Positions 34,393 to 44,281 of a DNA stretch of 64,000 bases are shown here, piece after piece. Positions within the stretch are counted from its first letter, which is position 1, and each line of letters opens with the position of its first letter. The stretch is from the NCBI GenBank assembly GCA_900105225.1, contig LT629764.1, forward strand, positions 4,732,501-4,796,500, given 5' to 3'. The notes beneath the pieces were generated by a model. That model worked only from the letters and a program-made list of their open reading frames with translations. It ran no database searches and was not told the DNA's origin. The position numbers were made by a program, and so were the translations under genes. The stretch comes from Paenibacillaceae bacterium GAS479. Its GTDB lineage: Bacteria; Bacillota; Bacilli; Paenibacillales; Paenibacillaceae.

Positions 34393-34787
34393 GCCAGTTT
34401 GATCACAGAACGGAGTCGCTGGGCAGCGGAACCTCTCAGGGCAGCGCAACCCCCAAGAGCAGCCAGACTCCAAACGGCTCCTCCGCAACGGTGGACGCTC
34501 CCCGCAAGGCCGTCGCTCTCAAATATAATCCCACCGACGGAGCGCCAGTTGTTGTAGCTAAAGGCAAAGGACAACTCGCGGATGAAATTATTCAGCGTGC
34601 AAGAGAGAACGGTGTAGCAGTCCAGGAGGACCGATCCCTTGTTGAGGTATTGTCAAAGCTGGACCTCGATCAACAAATCCCGGGAGAGCTGTACGAGCTG
34701 GTAGCGGAAGTGCTGAGCTTCATTTATCGGACGGACAAGCAGGCTGCTCCGCTATCCGACTTAAGTGAAAGCAGGGATCGTCGATGA
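34389..34787 (+). CDS. ylqH: FlhB C-terminal-domain homologue YlqH
   Basis: 132 residues: a Ser/Thr/Gly-rich N-terminus of about 40 residues, then a domain like the cytoplasmic tail of the export-gate protein FlhB (AVALKYNPTDGAPVVVAKGK, then LADEIIQRARENGVAVQED and ELYELVAEVLSFIYR). The autocleavage motif NPTH of FlhB reads NPTD here, so cleavage may not occur or may differ. The start at the second ATG of the frame overlaps the ylqG end by 4 bases. A role as substitute for the FlhB tail has been proposed for such proteins in other bacteria; here that is inference. Confidence 0.88.
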   Translation: MSQFDHRTESLGSGTSQGSATPKSSQTPNGSSATVDAPRKAVALKYNPTDGAPVVVAKGKGQLADEIIQRARENGVAVQEDRSLVEVLSKLDLDQQIPGELYELVAEVLSFIYRTDKQAAPLSDLSESRDRR

Positions 34788-35347
34788 GCGTACGGGATCA
34801 GGGCGGCGAACAAGCAGGCCGGAACATGACCGGCGCAGGTGAATGGAATAGAGAAGCTGAGCGAATTGACGTCCTTGACCGAGACAAGCTCGGTACAGGT
34901 GAATCGAATAGAGAGCCCGCTCGAAGTGAGGCCAAGCACAGAGGCCAGCAGGGGCGAACAGGAGCAGGAACTCGGGCTCGTGGAGATCAAAGGATACAAT
35001 CCGGACGGATTGCTGAGTCAGCTGCTGCGGTCTGGTTGGAGGAGCAGGGATACTCTCTATTGCAGCGTAACTGGCGCTGTCGGCAAGGCGAGCTGGATCT
35101 GATCGCGGAGGACAATGGAATGCTCGTTGTCGTTGAGGTAAGATCCGCTCGCGCTGGAAGCCGTTTTGGCACGGCGGCAGAGGCGGTCAATACCCGCAAG
35201 CAGCAAAAGGTAAGACTGGTTGCGGCTATTTATATGCAACAGATGGGCTGGAGCAGCAGGAGCATACGTTTTGATGCGGCAGCGATTACGCTGGATGCAA
35301 GCGGCAGCAAGGTTGAGGATATTCTTTTTATTAAAGACGCCTTTTAA
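34784..35347 (+). CDS. YraN family (UPF0102) endonuclease-fold protein
   Basis: 187 residues, coupled to ylqH by a 4-base overlap. The C-terminal 120 residues match the YraN/UPF0102 family, a restriction-endonuclease-like fold: GRIAESAAAVWLEEQGYSLL, then RNWRCRQGELDLIAEDNGML and VVVEVRSARAGSRFG. The E-x-D...E-x-R pattern fits the predicted PD-(D/E)XK metal site. The N-terminal 65 residues are a polar, Arg/Glu/Gly-rich extension that includes a partial 60-base duplication (34837-34854 and 34897-34914 share 17 of 18 bases). Precise function unknown; a link to DNA uptake or repair is only suggested by neighbouring comM and dprA. Confidence 0.85.
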   Translation: MSVRDQGGEQAGRNMTGAGEWNREAERIDVLDRDKLGTGESNREPARSEAKHRGQQGRTGAGTRARGDQRIQSGRIAESAAAVWLEEQGYSLLQRNWRCRQGELDLIAEDNGMLVVVEVRSARAGSRFGTAAEAVNTRKQQKVRLVAAIYMQQMGWSSRSIRFDAAAITLDASGSKVEDILFIKDAF

Positions 35348-35372
35348 AACGGGAGCTGGATTAATAAGTCGG

Positions 35373-36989
35373 TCAGTTCCAGCCAGGAAGCCTGCGATAT
35401 TGAATTGCTTCCGCTACATGGGAAGTCTCTATAGCAGAACAACCTTCCATATCAGCAATTGTGCGCGAAAGCTTCAAGATTCGGTCATGAGCCCGCAGGC
35501 TGATGCCGAGTTCGTCAAAAGCCTGCTGCAGCAGGCGGGTCGCTTCCGGCTTGAGGCGTGCAGCTCGGCGCAGTGAGCTCCCCGATAGCTCACTATTCCA
35601 TAGAACGCCGGTCATAGACTGGCGTTCTTGTTGTGCTTGGGCAGCACGCTGGACAAGCTGCTGCATATCGGCTGTGCTCATCCCGGCTTTTGCGCTGTCG
35701 AGGGACATTGGACGCTGCACCTCGATCAGCAGATCGATTCGGTCGAGCATCGGCCCAGATATGCGAGAGCGATAACGGTCTATTGCTGATTGCGAACAGG
35801 AGCATTCAGGCTGACCCTGCGTTGTATGAGCCGCCCCAAAATATCCACAAGGACATGGATTCATCGAAGCTGCTAGTTGAAAAGAGGCCGGAAAGCGGAA
35901 TACGGCGCGGGCCCGCGCCAAAGTGACTTCTCGGTCTTCCAGCGGCTGACGCAGCACCTCCAGCACTGAACGTGGGAATTCAGGCAGCTCATCGAGGAAA
36001 AGAACGCCGCGATGCGCCAGCGTCACCTCGCCTGGTCGGGGAATAGATCCACCGCCAACCAAACCTCCCGCCGAAATCGTATGATGAGGGGTGCGGAAGG
36101 GCCTTTGCGTAATCAGCGTGTCCAACCGGGGAAGTTTACCGGCTACGCTGAAAATTTTGGTCACCTCAAGCGACTCCTGCACGGTCATAGGCGGCAAGAT
36201 GCCTGGCAGTCTGCGGATCAGCATTGTTTTGCCGGTGCCTGGGGACCCCGACATCAGCAAATTGTGGCGACCAGCTGCTGCAATCGCTAGTGCTCGCTTT
36301 GCGGCATGCTGCCCAAGCACTTCTACATAGTCAAGCTGTACTTCACTGGATAGTGGAGGGTTAGAGGCTATGGCATCAATGCCGGAATCCGAGTTATCCG
36401 AGCTCTTAGCTACTTCAAGGCGGCCATGCCAGAGCATATCTTTCCATCCTAAATCCCCACGGCAGCAAGCCGCCAGCTGCGTCAAGCTCTGTGCCGCGTA
36501 AACTTTCATGCCGCCGATCAACGCTGCTTCGGCTGCATTGCCTGCAGGCAACAGCACCTTTGTCATGCCGAGACGCCTTGCTTCTTCCACCATAGGCAAT
36601 ACGCCAGGCACTTTGCGCAGCTCTCCGCTCAGCGCCAGCTCCCCGATAACGAGCATATCCTCAAAATGCCGTTCCTCTAATTGCCCGCTGGCGGTGAGAA
36701 TTGCTGCAGCGATGGCTAAATCATAAGCTGTACCTTCCTTGCGAATATCTGCTGGTGCGAGGTTCACCGTAATGCGCTGCATCGGAAACTGGAAGCCGCA
36801 ATTACGCAGAGCCGCGCGCACACGCTCCACCGATTCCCGCACGGATGGATCTGGCAATCCAACGATATGAATTTGTGGTAAACCGCTCGCCAGATCAACC
36901 TCAACGGCGATCGCGCAGCCATCGACTCCTTGCACGCTTGCGCTTGTGAATTTGCTATAGGACATGGATTTGCTATAGGACATAGACAT
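35373..36989 (-). CDS. comM: YifB/ComM family Mg chelatase-like AAA+ ATPase
   Basis: ComM-type branch-migration helicase homologue, which helps integrate transforming DNA in competent bacteria. It is 538 residues from the ATG at 36989. The N-terminal lon-like domain (SASVQGVDGCAIAVEVDL ... IHIVGLPDPSVRESVERV) is followed by an AAA+ core. Walker A is LMSGSPGTGKTMLIRRLPG; then come FRTPHHTISAGGLVGGG, Walker B RGVLFLDELPEF, ASMNPCPCGYFG with a cysteine cluster, and the C-terminal Mg-chelatase-like helices. An 18-base tandem duplication gives MSYSKS MSYSKF at the N-terminus, so a later ATG (36965) is also possible. A hairpin covers its ribosome site. It is opposite to its neighbours. Confidence 0.93.
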   Translation of the reverse strand: MSMSYSKSMSYSKFTSASVQGVDGCAIAVEVDLASGLPQIHIVGLPDPSVRESVERVRAALRNCGFQFPMQRITVNLAPADIRKEGTAYDLAIAAAILTASGQLEERHFEDMLVIGELALSGELRKVPGVLPMVEEARRLGMTKVLLPAGNAAEAALIGGMKVYAAQSLTQLAACCRGDLGWKDMLWHGRLEVAKSSDNSDSGIDAIASNPPLSSEVQLDYVEVLGQHAAKRALAIAAAGRHNLLMSGSPGTGKTMLIRRLPGILPPMTVQESLEVTKIFSVAGKLPRLDTLITQRPFRTPHHTISAGGLVGGGSIPRPGEVTLAHRGVLFLDELPEFPRSVLEVLRQPLEDREVTLARARAVFRFPASFQLAASMNPCPCGYFGAAHTTQGQPECSCSQSAIDRYRSRISGPMLDRIDLLIEVQRPMSLDSAKAGMSTADMQQLVQRAAQAQQERQSMTGVLWNSELSGSSLRRAARLKPEATRLLQQAFDELGISLRAHDRILKLSRTIADMEGCSAIETSHVAEAIQYRRLPGWN

Positions 36990-36996
36990 GACAAAA

Positions 36997-37029
36997 AGCA
37001 CCCTCCCCAAATAAATGGGCGAAGGTGCT
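36997..37029 (-). promoter_or_regulatory. Terminator-like hairpin enclosing the comM ribosome site
   Basis: On the minus strand AGCACCTTCGCCC pairs with GGGGAGGGTGCT (one mismatch and a G-T pair), followed by TTTTT. The right arm contains the only SD-like sequence (GGGGAGGG), about 12 bases before the comM ATG. It could act as an attenuator or as an RNA switch that hides the SD. Confidence 0.55.
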
Positions 37030-37179
37030 TCCTCACTTCCCGGAAATTCAATATTCAGGTACAGAATAGGCTAGAAGGGGGAAAATGTCAACAAAAGCTC
37101 CATTTATAACCATTTTAACGACAGCAAAAAAATTTTTTCCCAATGGAGCGCTTTTTTACGCGAAGCATGTCTCAGGATG

Positions 37180-37188
37180 TGCTATAAT
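37180..37188 (+). promoter_or_regulatory. Extended -10 promoter element for sucCD
   Basis: TGCTATAAT (TG at 37180-37181, TATAAT at 37183-37188), with no good -35 at 16-18 bases. It is the only strong candidate in the gap before sucC. Confidence 0.6.
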
Positions 37189-37253
37189 GACAGATGTTTG
37201 TTTGATGTTTCCTAGCTGTTCCACCTGAGTCAGAGGATTGGAGGATGTCGTGA

Positions 37254-38414
37254 ATGAATATTCATGAGTATCAAGGCAAAGAAGTCTTGAAACAATACGG
37301 GGTTTTAGTCCCTGAAGGTAAAGTGGCCTTCACGGTTGATGAGGCTGTTGAGGCAGCTAAGCAACTGGGAACTTCCGTTGTTGTGGTCAAGGCACAGATC
37401 CACGCTGGCGGCCGCGGTAAAGCGGGCGGCGTCAAGGTAGCGAAAAACCTGGATGAGGTTCGCGCTTACGCGTCCGAGATTCTGGGCAAGGTGCTTGTCA
37501 CCCACCAGACGGGTCCAGAAGGCAAGGAAGTTAAGCGCTTGCTAATCGAGCAAGGCTGTGACATCAAGAAGGAATACTACGTCGGCGTTGTTGTCGACCG
37601 TGCTACTGGTTGCGTTGTCATGATGGCCTCGGAAGAGGGCGGCATGGATATCGAGGAAGTAGCCGAGCATTCCCCAGAAAAAATCCTCAAGGAAGTTATC
37701 GATCCGGCTGTAGGCCTGCTGCCATTCCAAGCACAGCGTCTTGCATACGCTATCAATATTCCGAAGGAACTCGTTCGTAAGGCAGTTCAGTTCATGACGG
37801 CTCTTTACACAGCTTTTGTGGACAAGGATTGCTCCATCGCCGAGATCAACCCGCTTGTCGTAACTGGCGACGGCAACGTTATGGCGCTTGACGCCAAGCT
37901 CAACTTCGACTCCAACGCGCTGTTCCGTCACAAGGACATCTTGGCGCTGCGCGACCTCGAAGAAGAGGACGAAAAAGAAATCGAAGCTTCCAAATACGAT
38001 CTCAGCTACATCGCACTTGATGGCAACATCGGTTGCATGGTTAACGGCGCAGGCCTTGCTATGGCAACGATGGATATCATCAAGCACTTTGGCGGCGAAC
38101 CCGCTAACTTCCTCGATGTAGGGGGCGGTGCAACGAAGGAGAAAGTTACCGAAGCGTTCAAAATCCTTCTGTCCGATGCGAATGTCAAAGGTATTTTTGT
38201 CAACATTTTCGGCGGAATTATGCGCTGTGACGTTATTGCTGAAGGCGTAGTTGCGGCTGCTCGCGAGCTTGGTCTGGAGCGTCCGCTTGTCGTGCGTCTC
38301 GAAGGTACGAATGTCGAGCTCGGCAAGAAGATTCTGAACGAATCCGGCCTCAACCTTGTCGCTGCGGACAGCATGTCCGATGGCGCTCAAAAAATCGTTG
38401 CGCTCGTAAAATAA
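37254..38414 (+). CDS. sucC: Succinate-CoA ligase (ADP-forming) subunit beta
   Basis: TCA-cycle enzyme producing succinate and ATP from succinyl-CoA, 386 residues. N-terminal ATP-grasp domain: [40 protein letters not shown], and the metal/ATP residues in [20 protein letters not shown]. The C-terminal CoA-ligase flavodoxin-like domain has [20 protein letters not shown] and [31 protein letters not shown] site precedes the ATG. Followed after 49 bases by sucD, its obligate partner. Confidence 0.97.
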   Translation: MNIHEYQGKEVLKQYGVLVPEGKVAFTVDEAVEAAKQLGTSVVVVKAQIHAGGRGKAGGVKVAKNLDEVRAYASEILGKVLVTHQTGPEGKEVKRLLIEQGCDIKKEYYVGVVVDRATGCVVMMASEEGGMDIEEVAEHSPEKILKEVIDPAVGLLPFQAQRLAYAINIPKELVRKAVQFMTALYTAFVDKDCSIAEINPLVVTGDGNVMALDAKLNFDSNALFRHKDILALRDLEEEDEKEIEASKYDLSYIALDGNIGCMVNGAGLAMATMDIIKHFGGEPANFLDVGGGATKEKVTEAFKILLSDANVKGIFVNIFGGIMRCDVIAEGVVAAARELGLERPLVVRLEGTNVELGKKILNESGLNLVAADSMSDGAQKIVALVK

Positions 38415-38463
38415 TGCCCTTGGGGCTGCAGATACGAATTCTGTTAGGGGATGTGAATTTGCG

Positions 38464-39393
38464 ATGAGCATTTTGATCAACAAAGACACCAAAGTGATCA
38501 CCCAGGGCATTACCGGCCAAACCGGATTGTTCCATACGAAGGGCGCTCTTGACTATGGCACCCAGATGGTCGGCGGCGTAACCCCCGGCAAGGGCGGCAC
38601 GAATGTGGACATCACGCTGGAAAACGGCGATACGAAGTCCCTTCCTGTATTCAACTCCGTACGCGAAGCAGTAGACGCAACGGGTGCTACCGTTTCCGTC
38701 ATCTACGTTCCACCGGCATTCGCGGCTGATTCCATTCTGGAAGCAGTTGAAGCTGAGCTGGACCTCGTTATTTGCATCACGGAGGGAATTCCGGTTCTGG
38801 ACATGGTACGTGTTAAGCGTTACATGGAAGGCAAGAACACCCGCCTGATCGGACCGAACTGTCCGGGCGTTATTACTCCGGATGAGATCAAGATCGGCAT
38901 CATGCCGGGATACATCCACAAAAAAGGCCATGTTGGCGTCGTTTCCCGCTCGGGAACGCTCACCTACGAGGCTGTTCATCAGCTGAGCACGCGCGGCATC
39001 GGCCAATCGACTGCTGTCGGCATCGGTGGCGATCCGGTGAAAGGCTCCGAGTTCATCGATATTCTGAGCCTGTTTAACGAAGATCCAGACACCTACGCGG
39101 TGATCATGATCGGCGAGATCGGCGGAACGGCTGAGGAAGAAGCGGCTGAGTGGATCAAAGCTAACATGACGAAGCCAGTTGTCGGTTTCATCGGCGGCGC
39201 TACAGCTCCTCCGGGCAAACGGATGGGACATGCTGGAGCAATCATTTCTGGCGGCAAAGGTACAGCAGCTGAGAAAATCTCAACGCTGGAAGCTTGCGGC
39301 ATCAAAGTTGCTCCTACACCGTCCGACATGGGCTCCACGCTCGTGAGTGTACTTGAAGAGCAAGGATTGCTGGAAAAGTGCAAAACGCACTGA
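38464..39393 (+). CDS. sucD: Succinate-CoA ligase subunit alpha
   Basis: CoA-binding subunit carrying the phosphohistidine, 309 residues. Motifs: [73 protein letters not shown], and the active His in [18 protein letters not shown]. It ends with the expected [19 protein letters not shown] strong terminator closes the operon. Confidence 0.97.
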   Translation: MSILINKDTKVITQGITGQTGLFHTKGALDYGTQMVGGVTPGKGGTNVDITLENGDTKSLPVFNSVREAVDATGATVSVIYVPPAFAADSILEAVEAELDLVICITEGIPVLDMVRVKRYMEGKNTRLIGPNCPGVITPDEIKIGIMPGYIHKKGHVGVVSRSGTLTYEAVHQLSTRGIGQSTAVGIGGDPVKGSEFIDILSLFNEDPDTYAVIMIGEIGGTAEEEAAEWIKANMTKPVVGFIGGATAPPGKRMGHAGAIISGGKGTAAEKISTLEACGIKVAPTPSDMGSTLVSVLEEQGLLEKCKTH

Positions 39394-39417
39394 TCCATTT
39401 ATAGAAGACTGGAAGGC

Positions 39418-39462
39418 AAGCAGCCTTCTTCTCCTAACTAGGGGAAGAAGGCTGCTTTTTTT
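39418..39462 (+). terminator. Terminator after sucCD
   Basis: AAGCAGCCTTCTTC and GAAGAAGGCTGCTT make a 14-pair stem followed by seven T residues in all. Confidence 0.93.
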
Positions 39463-39580
39463 CATTATTCAAAGCTTATACGCTTTACAGCGGCGCTTGC
39501 ATTCTGTTTCCCTGTGCCCCACAATAGGGAATGGCGCAAGTACCGTTCTTATTAATAGTAGATAAAGGACGGGAGCCAAT

Positions 39581-40708
39581 ATGTTTGACTTATATGAACG
39601 AGAATTGAATAACGGAGAACGTGAGCGAGCACGCGCGTTTCTCATTAGCATGCATGAAACGCCTGGAATCGGATGGCAGTCTTTAAGCCGTGTTATGAAT
39701 GCTGGCTGCTGGAGCTGTGATCTGCTGAGTACGGACCAGTTGGAACGAATCGGCATTCGGCAGGGACCGGCTGCAGAAGCGGCGCGCCGTTGGTCGGAGG
39801 GGTTCACACCGGACTGGGAAGCTGCGTTTGCTGCTCTTGGTGGGAAAAGAATAACTTTCCTCGACCCTGATTACCCGGAGCTTTTGAGACAGATTCCACA
39901 GCCTCCTTGGGTACTTTATGCGGTAGGACGATTGGAACTTTTAGAAGAGCCATGTTTGTCTATTGTCGGAACCCGTAACCCTACGGCGTACGGCAGGCAA
40001 GGGGCGTTAAGCTTCTCGGCAGATTTGGCCAGAGCTGGATATACGATTGTGAGCGGTATGGCCAAAGGGATAGACGGTTTGTCCCATACCGCTGCACTTG
40101 ATGCTGGTGGGGGTACAATCGCCATCTTGGGAACTCCTGTTGATACGGCATATCCGCCGGAGAATCGTGCTCTATATCGCAGGATAGCTCGCGAAGGGCT
40201 GCTCCTCTCGGAATTTCCGCTTGGAACTCCGGTCAAGCCGGGGATGTTTCCTCAGAGGAATCGGATTATTGCGGGATTATCCCTTGGAACAGTTATTATT
40301 GAAGCTGCTTCCGGCAGCGGTTCGCTCATTACAGCAGATCAGGCGCTGGAGATGAACCGTGAAATCTACGCGATGCCCGGCCCGATTAACTCACCCAAGA
40401 GTGAAGGCTGTAATATGCTGATTCGTGACGGAAGAGCCCGTCTAGTTACTCGAGGAGAGCAGGTCGACAGTGATTTTCAGCATCTCTCGATGATGAGACG
40501 AACGCCTCTGCAGTCATCTCAGCATGAGAGTCCGCTTACGGCGGAAGAGCTCCAAATCTATACCCTGATACAAGATGAGCCACGTTCAGCGGATAAGCTG
40601 TACGAGGCTTCGGGCATCGCTTTTGGACTTTTACAGACAGTTCTGATAAATTTATGTTTAAAACGTAAGATTGAACTGCACAACGGTTCCATATATATGG
40701 CATTGTAG
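39581..40708 (+). CDS. dprA: DNA-processing protein DprA (Smf)
   Basis: Loads RecA onto incoming single-stranded DNA during transformation, 375 residues. N-terminal SAM-like region (to about 70), then the Rossmann-type DprA core: CLSIVGTRNPTAYGRQGALS, YTIVSGMAKGIDGLSHTAAL, GGTIAILGTPVDTAYPPEN, FPQRNRIIAGLS, SGSGSLITADQAL, MPGPINSPKSEGCNMLIRDG. A winged-helix-like C-terminus follows (LTAEELQIYTLIQDEP). Together with comM and the nuclease lipoprotein it suggests natural-transformation capacity, though the uptake pilus genes are not in the window. Confidence 0.95.
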   Translation: MFDLYERELNNGERERARAFLISMHETPGIGWQSLSRVMNAGCWSCDLLSTDQLERIGIRQGPAAEAARRWSEGFTPDWEAAFAALGGKRITFLDPDYPELLRQIPQPPWVLYAVGRLELLEEPCLSIVGTRNPTAYGRQGALSFSADLARAGYTIVSGMAKGIDGLSHTAALDAGGGTIAILGTPVDTAYPPENRALYRRIAREGLLLSEFPLGTPVKPGMFPQRNRIIAGLSLGTVIIEAASGSGSLITADQALEMNREIYAMPGPINSPKSEGCNMLIRDGRARLVTRGEQVDSDFQHLSMMRRTPLQSSQHESPLTAEELQIYTLIQDEPRSADKLYEASGIAFGLLQTVLINLCLKRKIELHNGSIYMAL

Positions 40709-40733
40709 GCAGCTGTGAAAGGAGGACGCCAAA

Positions 40734-42827
40734 ATGGCCGATTCACTTGTCATTGTCGAATCACCGGCAAAAGCGAAGACGATTGGCAAATATTTGGGAA
40801 GCAAATTTATCGTTAAAGCCTCCATGGGCCACATCCGCGATTTGCCGAAAAGCCAAATCGGCGTCGAAGTCGAGAACGATTTCAATCCCAAATATATTAC
40901 GATCAGGGGCAAAGGCTCCGTACTGAAAGAACTTAAGGAAGCTAGCAAAAAGGTTAAAAGAGTTTATCTGGCGGCTGACCCGGATCGCGAAGGGGAGGCA
41001 ATTGCCTGGCATTTGGCGCATTACTTGGACTTGGACGAAACCGACAGCTGTCGCGTCGTATTCAATGAGATTACGAAGCAGGCCGTCAAGGATGCCTTCA
41101 AGACTCCACGCAAAATTGATATGGATCTGGTTAACGCTCAACAGGCCCGCCGGATTCTTGATCGTCTGGTTGGCTATAAGATCAGTCCACTATTATGGAA
41201 GAAGGTCAAGAAAGGTCTCTCCGCTGGACGCGTCCAGTCGGTTGCGGTGAAGCTGATCAGCGATCGCGAAAACGAGATTGATGCTTTTGTACCTGAGGAA
41301 TACTGGTCCATAACGGCGGGTCTTCAGAAGGGTAAGTCATCCTTCGAGGCTAAGTTCCATTCCTATGGGGGAGACAAGTCAGAACTTCGTAGTCAGGCGG
41401 AAGTCCAGGTCATTCTTGACAACATCAAAGGGCAGAGCTTCACTATTGCTGAGGTAAAGGAAAAGGAACGCCTGCGCAATCCGGCTCCACCTTTCATCAC
41501 TAGTTCGTTGCAGCAAGAGGCGGCGCGCAAGCTGGGCTTTAGAGCCTCCAAAACAATGTCAGTCGCTCAACAGCTTTATGAGGGCGTCGATTTGGGCAAG
41601 GAAGGCACTGCCGGCTTGATCACGTATATGAGGACGGATTCCACGCGTATTTCCCCTGTCGCACAGGAGGAAGCGAAGGAATTCATCGCGGGCAAATACG
41701 GTCCAGAGTTTTATCCAGAGCAACCGCGGGTGTATTTAAAAAAGAATGCCAACGCACAAGATGCGCATGAAGCCATTCGCCCGACTTCAATCGCTTGGGA
41801 GCCGGATTCGGTCAAGGGATTCTTGAGCCGCGATCAGTTCCGTCTGTACAAGCTCGTTTGGGAGCGCTTTGTGGCCAGCCAGATGAGTTCGGCTGTTCTT
41901 GATACGATGACGGTAGATATGACGGCTGGAGAGGCTACCTTCCGTGCTTCCGGTTCCAAAGTCAAGTTCCCTGGTTTTATGAAGGTATACGTCGAGGGTA
42001 ATGATGACGGCACGACAGAGGAAGACAAATTCCTGCCTGCATTAGAGCCTGGTGAGAGTATCAAGGCGGAGTCCATAGATCCGAAACAGCATTTTACACA
42101 GCCGCCTCCACGATATACTGAGGCCAGACTCGTAAAAACGCTGGAGGAGCTCGGAATAGGGCGACCAAGCACATACGCTCCGACATTGGAGACAATCCAG
42201 AAGCGCGGTTATATTGCTATGGAAGAGAAGAAGTTTATTCCCACGGAGCTTGGGGGGCTGGTTATCCAGCTGATGGAAGAGTTTTTCCCTGAGATTCTCG
42301 ATGCGGAATTTACGGCTCATATGGAAGGCGATCTCGACCATGTTGAGGAGGGCAAGGAGGATTGGGTGAAAGTACTTGCCCAGTTCTACTCTTCCTTCGA
42401 AAAGCGGCTGGAAGTAGCCGAGGAAGAGATGAAGGAAGTTGAGCTGCAGGACGAGATTTCCGATGAAGTCTGCGAAAAATGCGGCAGCCATATGGTCTAC
42501 AAAATGGGCCGTTTCGGAAAATTCCTGGCTTGCTCGGGCTTCCCGGATTGTCGCAACACCAAGCCGATCGTCAAAAATATCGGTGTTCCTTGCCCGAAAT
42601 GTGCAGAAGGCCAAATAATCGAGCGGCGCAGCAAAAAAGGCCGTATCTTTTACGGCTGCGATCAGTACCCGGGCTGTGATTATGTATCCTGGGATCGCCC
42701 GGCAGGCAAGCCATGTCCGGACTGCGGTACGATGTTGGTCATCAAGCGCAACAAAAATGGAGCTCGGTACCAATGCACCTCCTGTGATTTCAAAGAGGAG
42801 TTGCCAGAGGACCAGGATTTCGGATAA
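40734..42827 (+). CDS. topA: DNA topoisomerase I
   Basis: Type IA topoisomerase that relaxes negative supercoils, 697 residues. Toprim domain near the start ([36 protein letters not shown]), strand-passage core, and catalytic Tyr-298 in [19 protein letters not shown]. The C-terminus has three CxxC-type zinc-binding repeats: [11 protein letters not shown] ... [18 protein letters not shown] ... CDQYPGC, and [11 protein letters not shown] ... CTSC. The AAAGGAGGACG site precedes the ATG. It lies 25 bases after dprA, the usual order in Bacilli. Confidence 0.97.
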   Translation: MADSLVIVESPAKAKTIGKYLGSKFIVKASMGHIRDLPKSQIGVEVENDFNPKYITIRGKGSVLKELKEASKKVKRVYLAADPDREGEAIAWHLAHYLDLDETDSCRVVFNEITKQAVKDAFKTPRKIDMDLVNAQQARRILDRLVGYKISPLLWKKVKKGLSAGRVQSVAVKLISDRENEIDAFVPEEYWSITAGLQKGKSSFEAKFHSYGGDKSELRSQAEVQVILDNIKGQSFTIAEVKEKERLRNPAPPFITSSLQQEAARKLGFRASKTMSVAQQLYEGVDLGKEGTAGLITYMRTDSTRISPVAQEEAKEFIAGKYGPEFYPEQPRVYLKKNANAQDAHEAIRPTSIAWEPDSVKGFLSRDQFRLYKLVWERFVASQMSSAVLDTMTVDMTAGEATFRASGSKVKFPGFMKVYVEGNDDGTTEEDKFLPALEPGESIKAESIDPKQHFTQPPPRYTEARLVKTLEELGIGRPSTYAPTLETIQKRGYIAMEEKKFIPTELGGLVIQLMEEFFPEILDAEFTAHMEGDLDHVEEGKEDWVKVLAQFYSSFEKRLEVAEEEMKEVELQDEISDEVCEKCGSHMVYKMGRFGKFLACSGFPDCRNTKPIVKNIGVPCPKCAEGQIIERRSKKGRIFYGCDQYPGCDYVSWDRPAGKPCPDCGTMLVIKRNKNGARYQCTSCDFKEELPEDQDFG

Positions 42828-42837
42828 CACATCCATC

Positions 42838-42877
42838 GGGAAGCGGAAAGCAGGTATTTCACAGCTTTCCGCTTCCC
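42838..42877 (+). terminator. Long hairpin after topA
   Basis: GGGAAGCGGAAAGC and GCTTTCCGCTTCCC form a perfect 14-pair stem with a 12-base loop. No T-run follows, so it may protect the 3' end or terminate only partly before trmFO. Confidence 0.6.
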
Positions 42878-42922
42878 TGCGGTTGTTAGATAGTTGGATC
42901 TATAGAAAGAGAGGAATTTTCA

Positions 42923-44248
42923 TTGTCTTCATTTCCCCATGTTACAGTAATCGGAGCCGGCTTGGCTGGCAGTGAGGCTGCTTGGCAGATCGCTTCACAA
43001 GGAGTTCCAGTTAAATTGTACGAAATGCGTCCGGTCAAGCAAACCCCAGCGCATCATACAGATAAATTCGCCGAGCTGGTATGCAGCAACAGCTTGCGTG
43101 CCAACGGCCTCGCGAATGCAGTAGGCGTGCTGAAGGAAGAGATGAGACAGCTTGGCTCATTGATTTTAGGTGCGGCAGATCGCAATGCTGTTCCGGCGGG
43201 CGGCGCACTCGCAGTAGACCGCGACGGTTTCTCAGGCGATGTGACGGGAACACTGCGTAATCATCCGTTAATTACAGTTTGCAATGAGGAGATTACCGAT
43301 ATTCCAACGGACGGCATTACCGTAATTGCCACAGGTCCGCTTACGGCTCCGTCGCTAGCTACTGCAATTAAGGAGTTGATGGGCGAGGAATATTTTTATT
43401 TTTATGATGCAGCTGCTCCTATTGTGGAGAAAGACTCCATAGATATGGAGAAGGTCTATCTTGCTTCCCGGTATGACAAGGGAGAAGCAGCCTACTTGAA
43501 CTGCCCAATGACCGAAGAGGAATTCGAGCGATTCCATGAAGCTCTCATTACAGCAGAAACGGCGGCGCTGAAAGAGTTCGAAAAAGAAGTCTACTTCGAA
43601 GGCTGTATGCCGATTGAAGTGCTGGCGCAGCGCGGCAAGCAAACGGTGTTGTTTGGGCCGATGAAACCAGTGGGATTGATTAACCCGCGTACAGGCAAGA
43701 TACCTCATGCAGTTATTCAACTGCGCCAGGACAACGCAGCCGGAACGCTGTATAATCTGGTCGGTTTCCAGACTCATCTCAAATGGGGAGAGCAGAAGCG
43801 GGTGTTCTCGCTCATTCCGGGCCTGGAGAATGCGGAATTTGTTCGGTACGGCGTTATGCACCGCAATACGTTCATCAATTCTCCTAAGCTGCTTGAGGCA
43901 ACCTATCAGTTCAAAGGCCGCGACAATCTTTTCTTTGCGGGCCAGATGACAGGTGTGGAAGGGTATGTCGAGTCAGCGGCATCTGGTCTGCTGGCAGGCA
44001 TGAACGCAGGACGTTTGGCTAAAGGTCAGGAGCCGATTGTACTTCCGCAGGAGACAGCTCTAGGCAGCATGGCGCATTATATTACGACGGCTGACTTCAA
44101 GCATTTTCAACCGATGAATGCCAACTTCGGCTTGTTCCCGCCGCTTGAGAAGCGCATTCGCAACAAAAAAGAGAAAAATGAATCAATCGCAAATCGTGCG
44201 CTTTCTGCGCTCGAGCAGTTCAAACGGGAGCAGCTGGTCACCGAGTAA
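42923..44248 (+). CDS. trmFO: Methylenetetrahydrofolate--tRNA-(uracil-5-)-methyltransferase TrmFO
   Basis: Flavoprotein making m5U54 in tRNA with methylene-THF as carbon donor, 441 residues, TTG start with GAGAGAGGAATT upstream. FAD site [53 protein letters not shown] (including a conserved Cys), the [14 protein letters not shown] block with the second active Cys, and [20 protein letters not shown]. The C-terminus is helical. In B. subtilis xerC/codV follows; here clpQ follows directly after 33 bases. Confidence 0.96.
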   Translation: MSSFPHVTVIGAGLAGSEAAWQIASQGVPVKLYEMRPVKQTPAHHTDKFAELVCSNSLRANGLANAVGVLKEEMRQLGSLILGAADRNAVPAGGALAVDRDGFSGDVTGTLRNHPLITVCNEEITDIPTDGITVIATGPLTAPSLATAIKELMGEEYFYFYDAAAPIVEKDSIDMEKVYLASRYDKGEAAYLNCPMTEEEFERFHEALITAETAALKEFEKEVYFEGCMPIEVLAQRGKQTVLFGPMKPVGLINPRTGKIPHAVIQLRQDNAAGTLYNLVGFQTHLKWGEQKRVFSLIPGLENAEFVRYGVMHRNTFINSPKLLEATYQFKGRDNLFFAGQMTGVEGYVESAASGLLAGMNAGRLAKGQEPIVLPQETALGSMAHYITTADFKHFQPMNANFGLFPPLEKRIRNKKEKNESIANRALSALEQFKREQLVTE

Positions 44249-44281
44249 TCGGCAACCGGCGCCGAGGAGGAGGAGATTTCC

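Noticed and set aside
37542-39231. Two long minus-strand frames (322 and 293 codons) across sucC and sucD
   Set aside because: Both are antisense to well-matched TCA-cycle genes and have no domain of their own.
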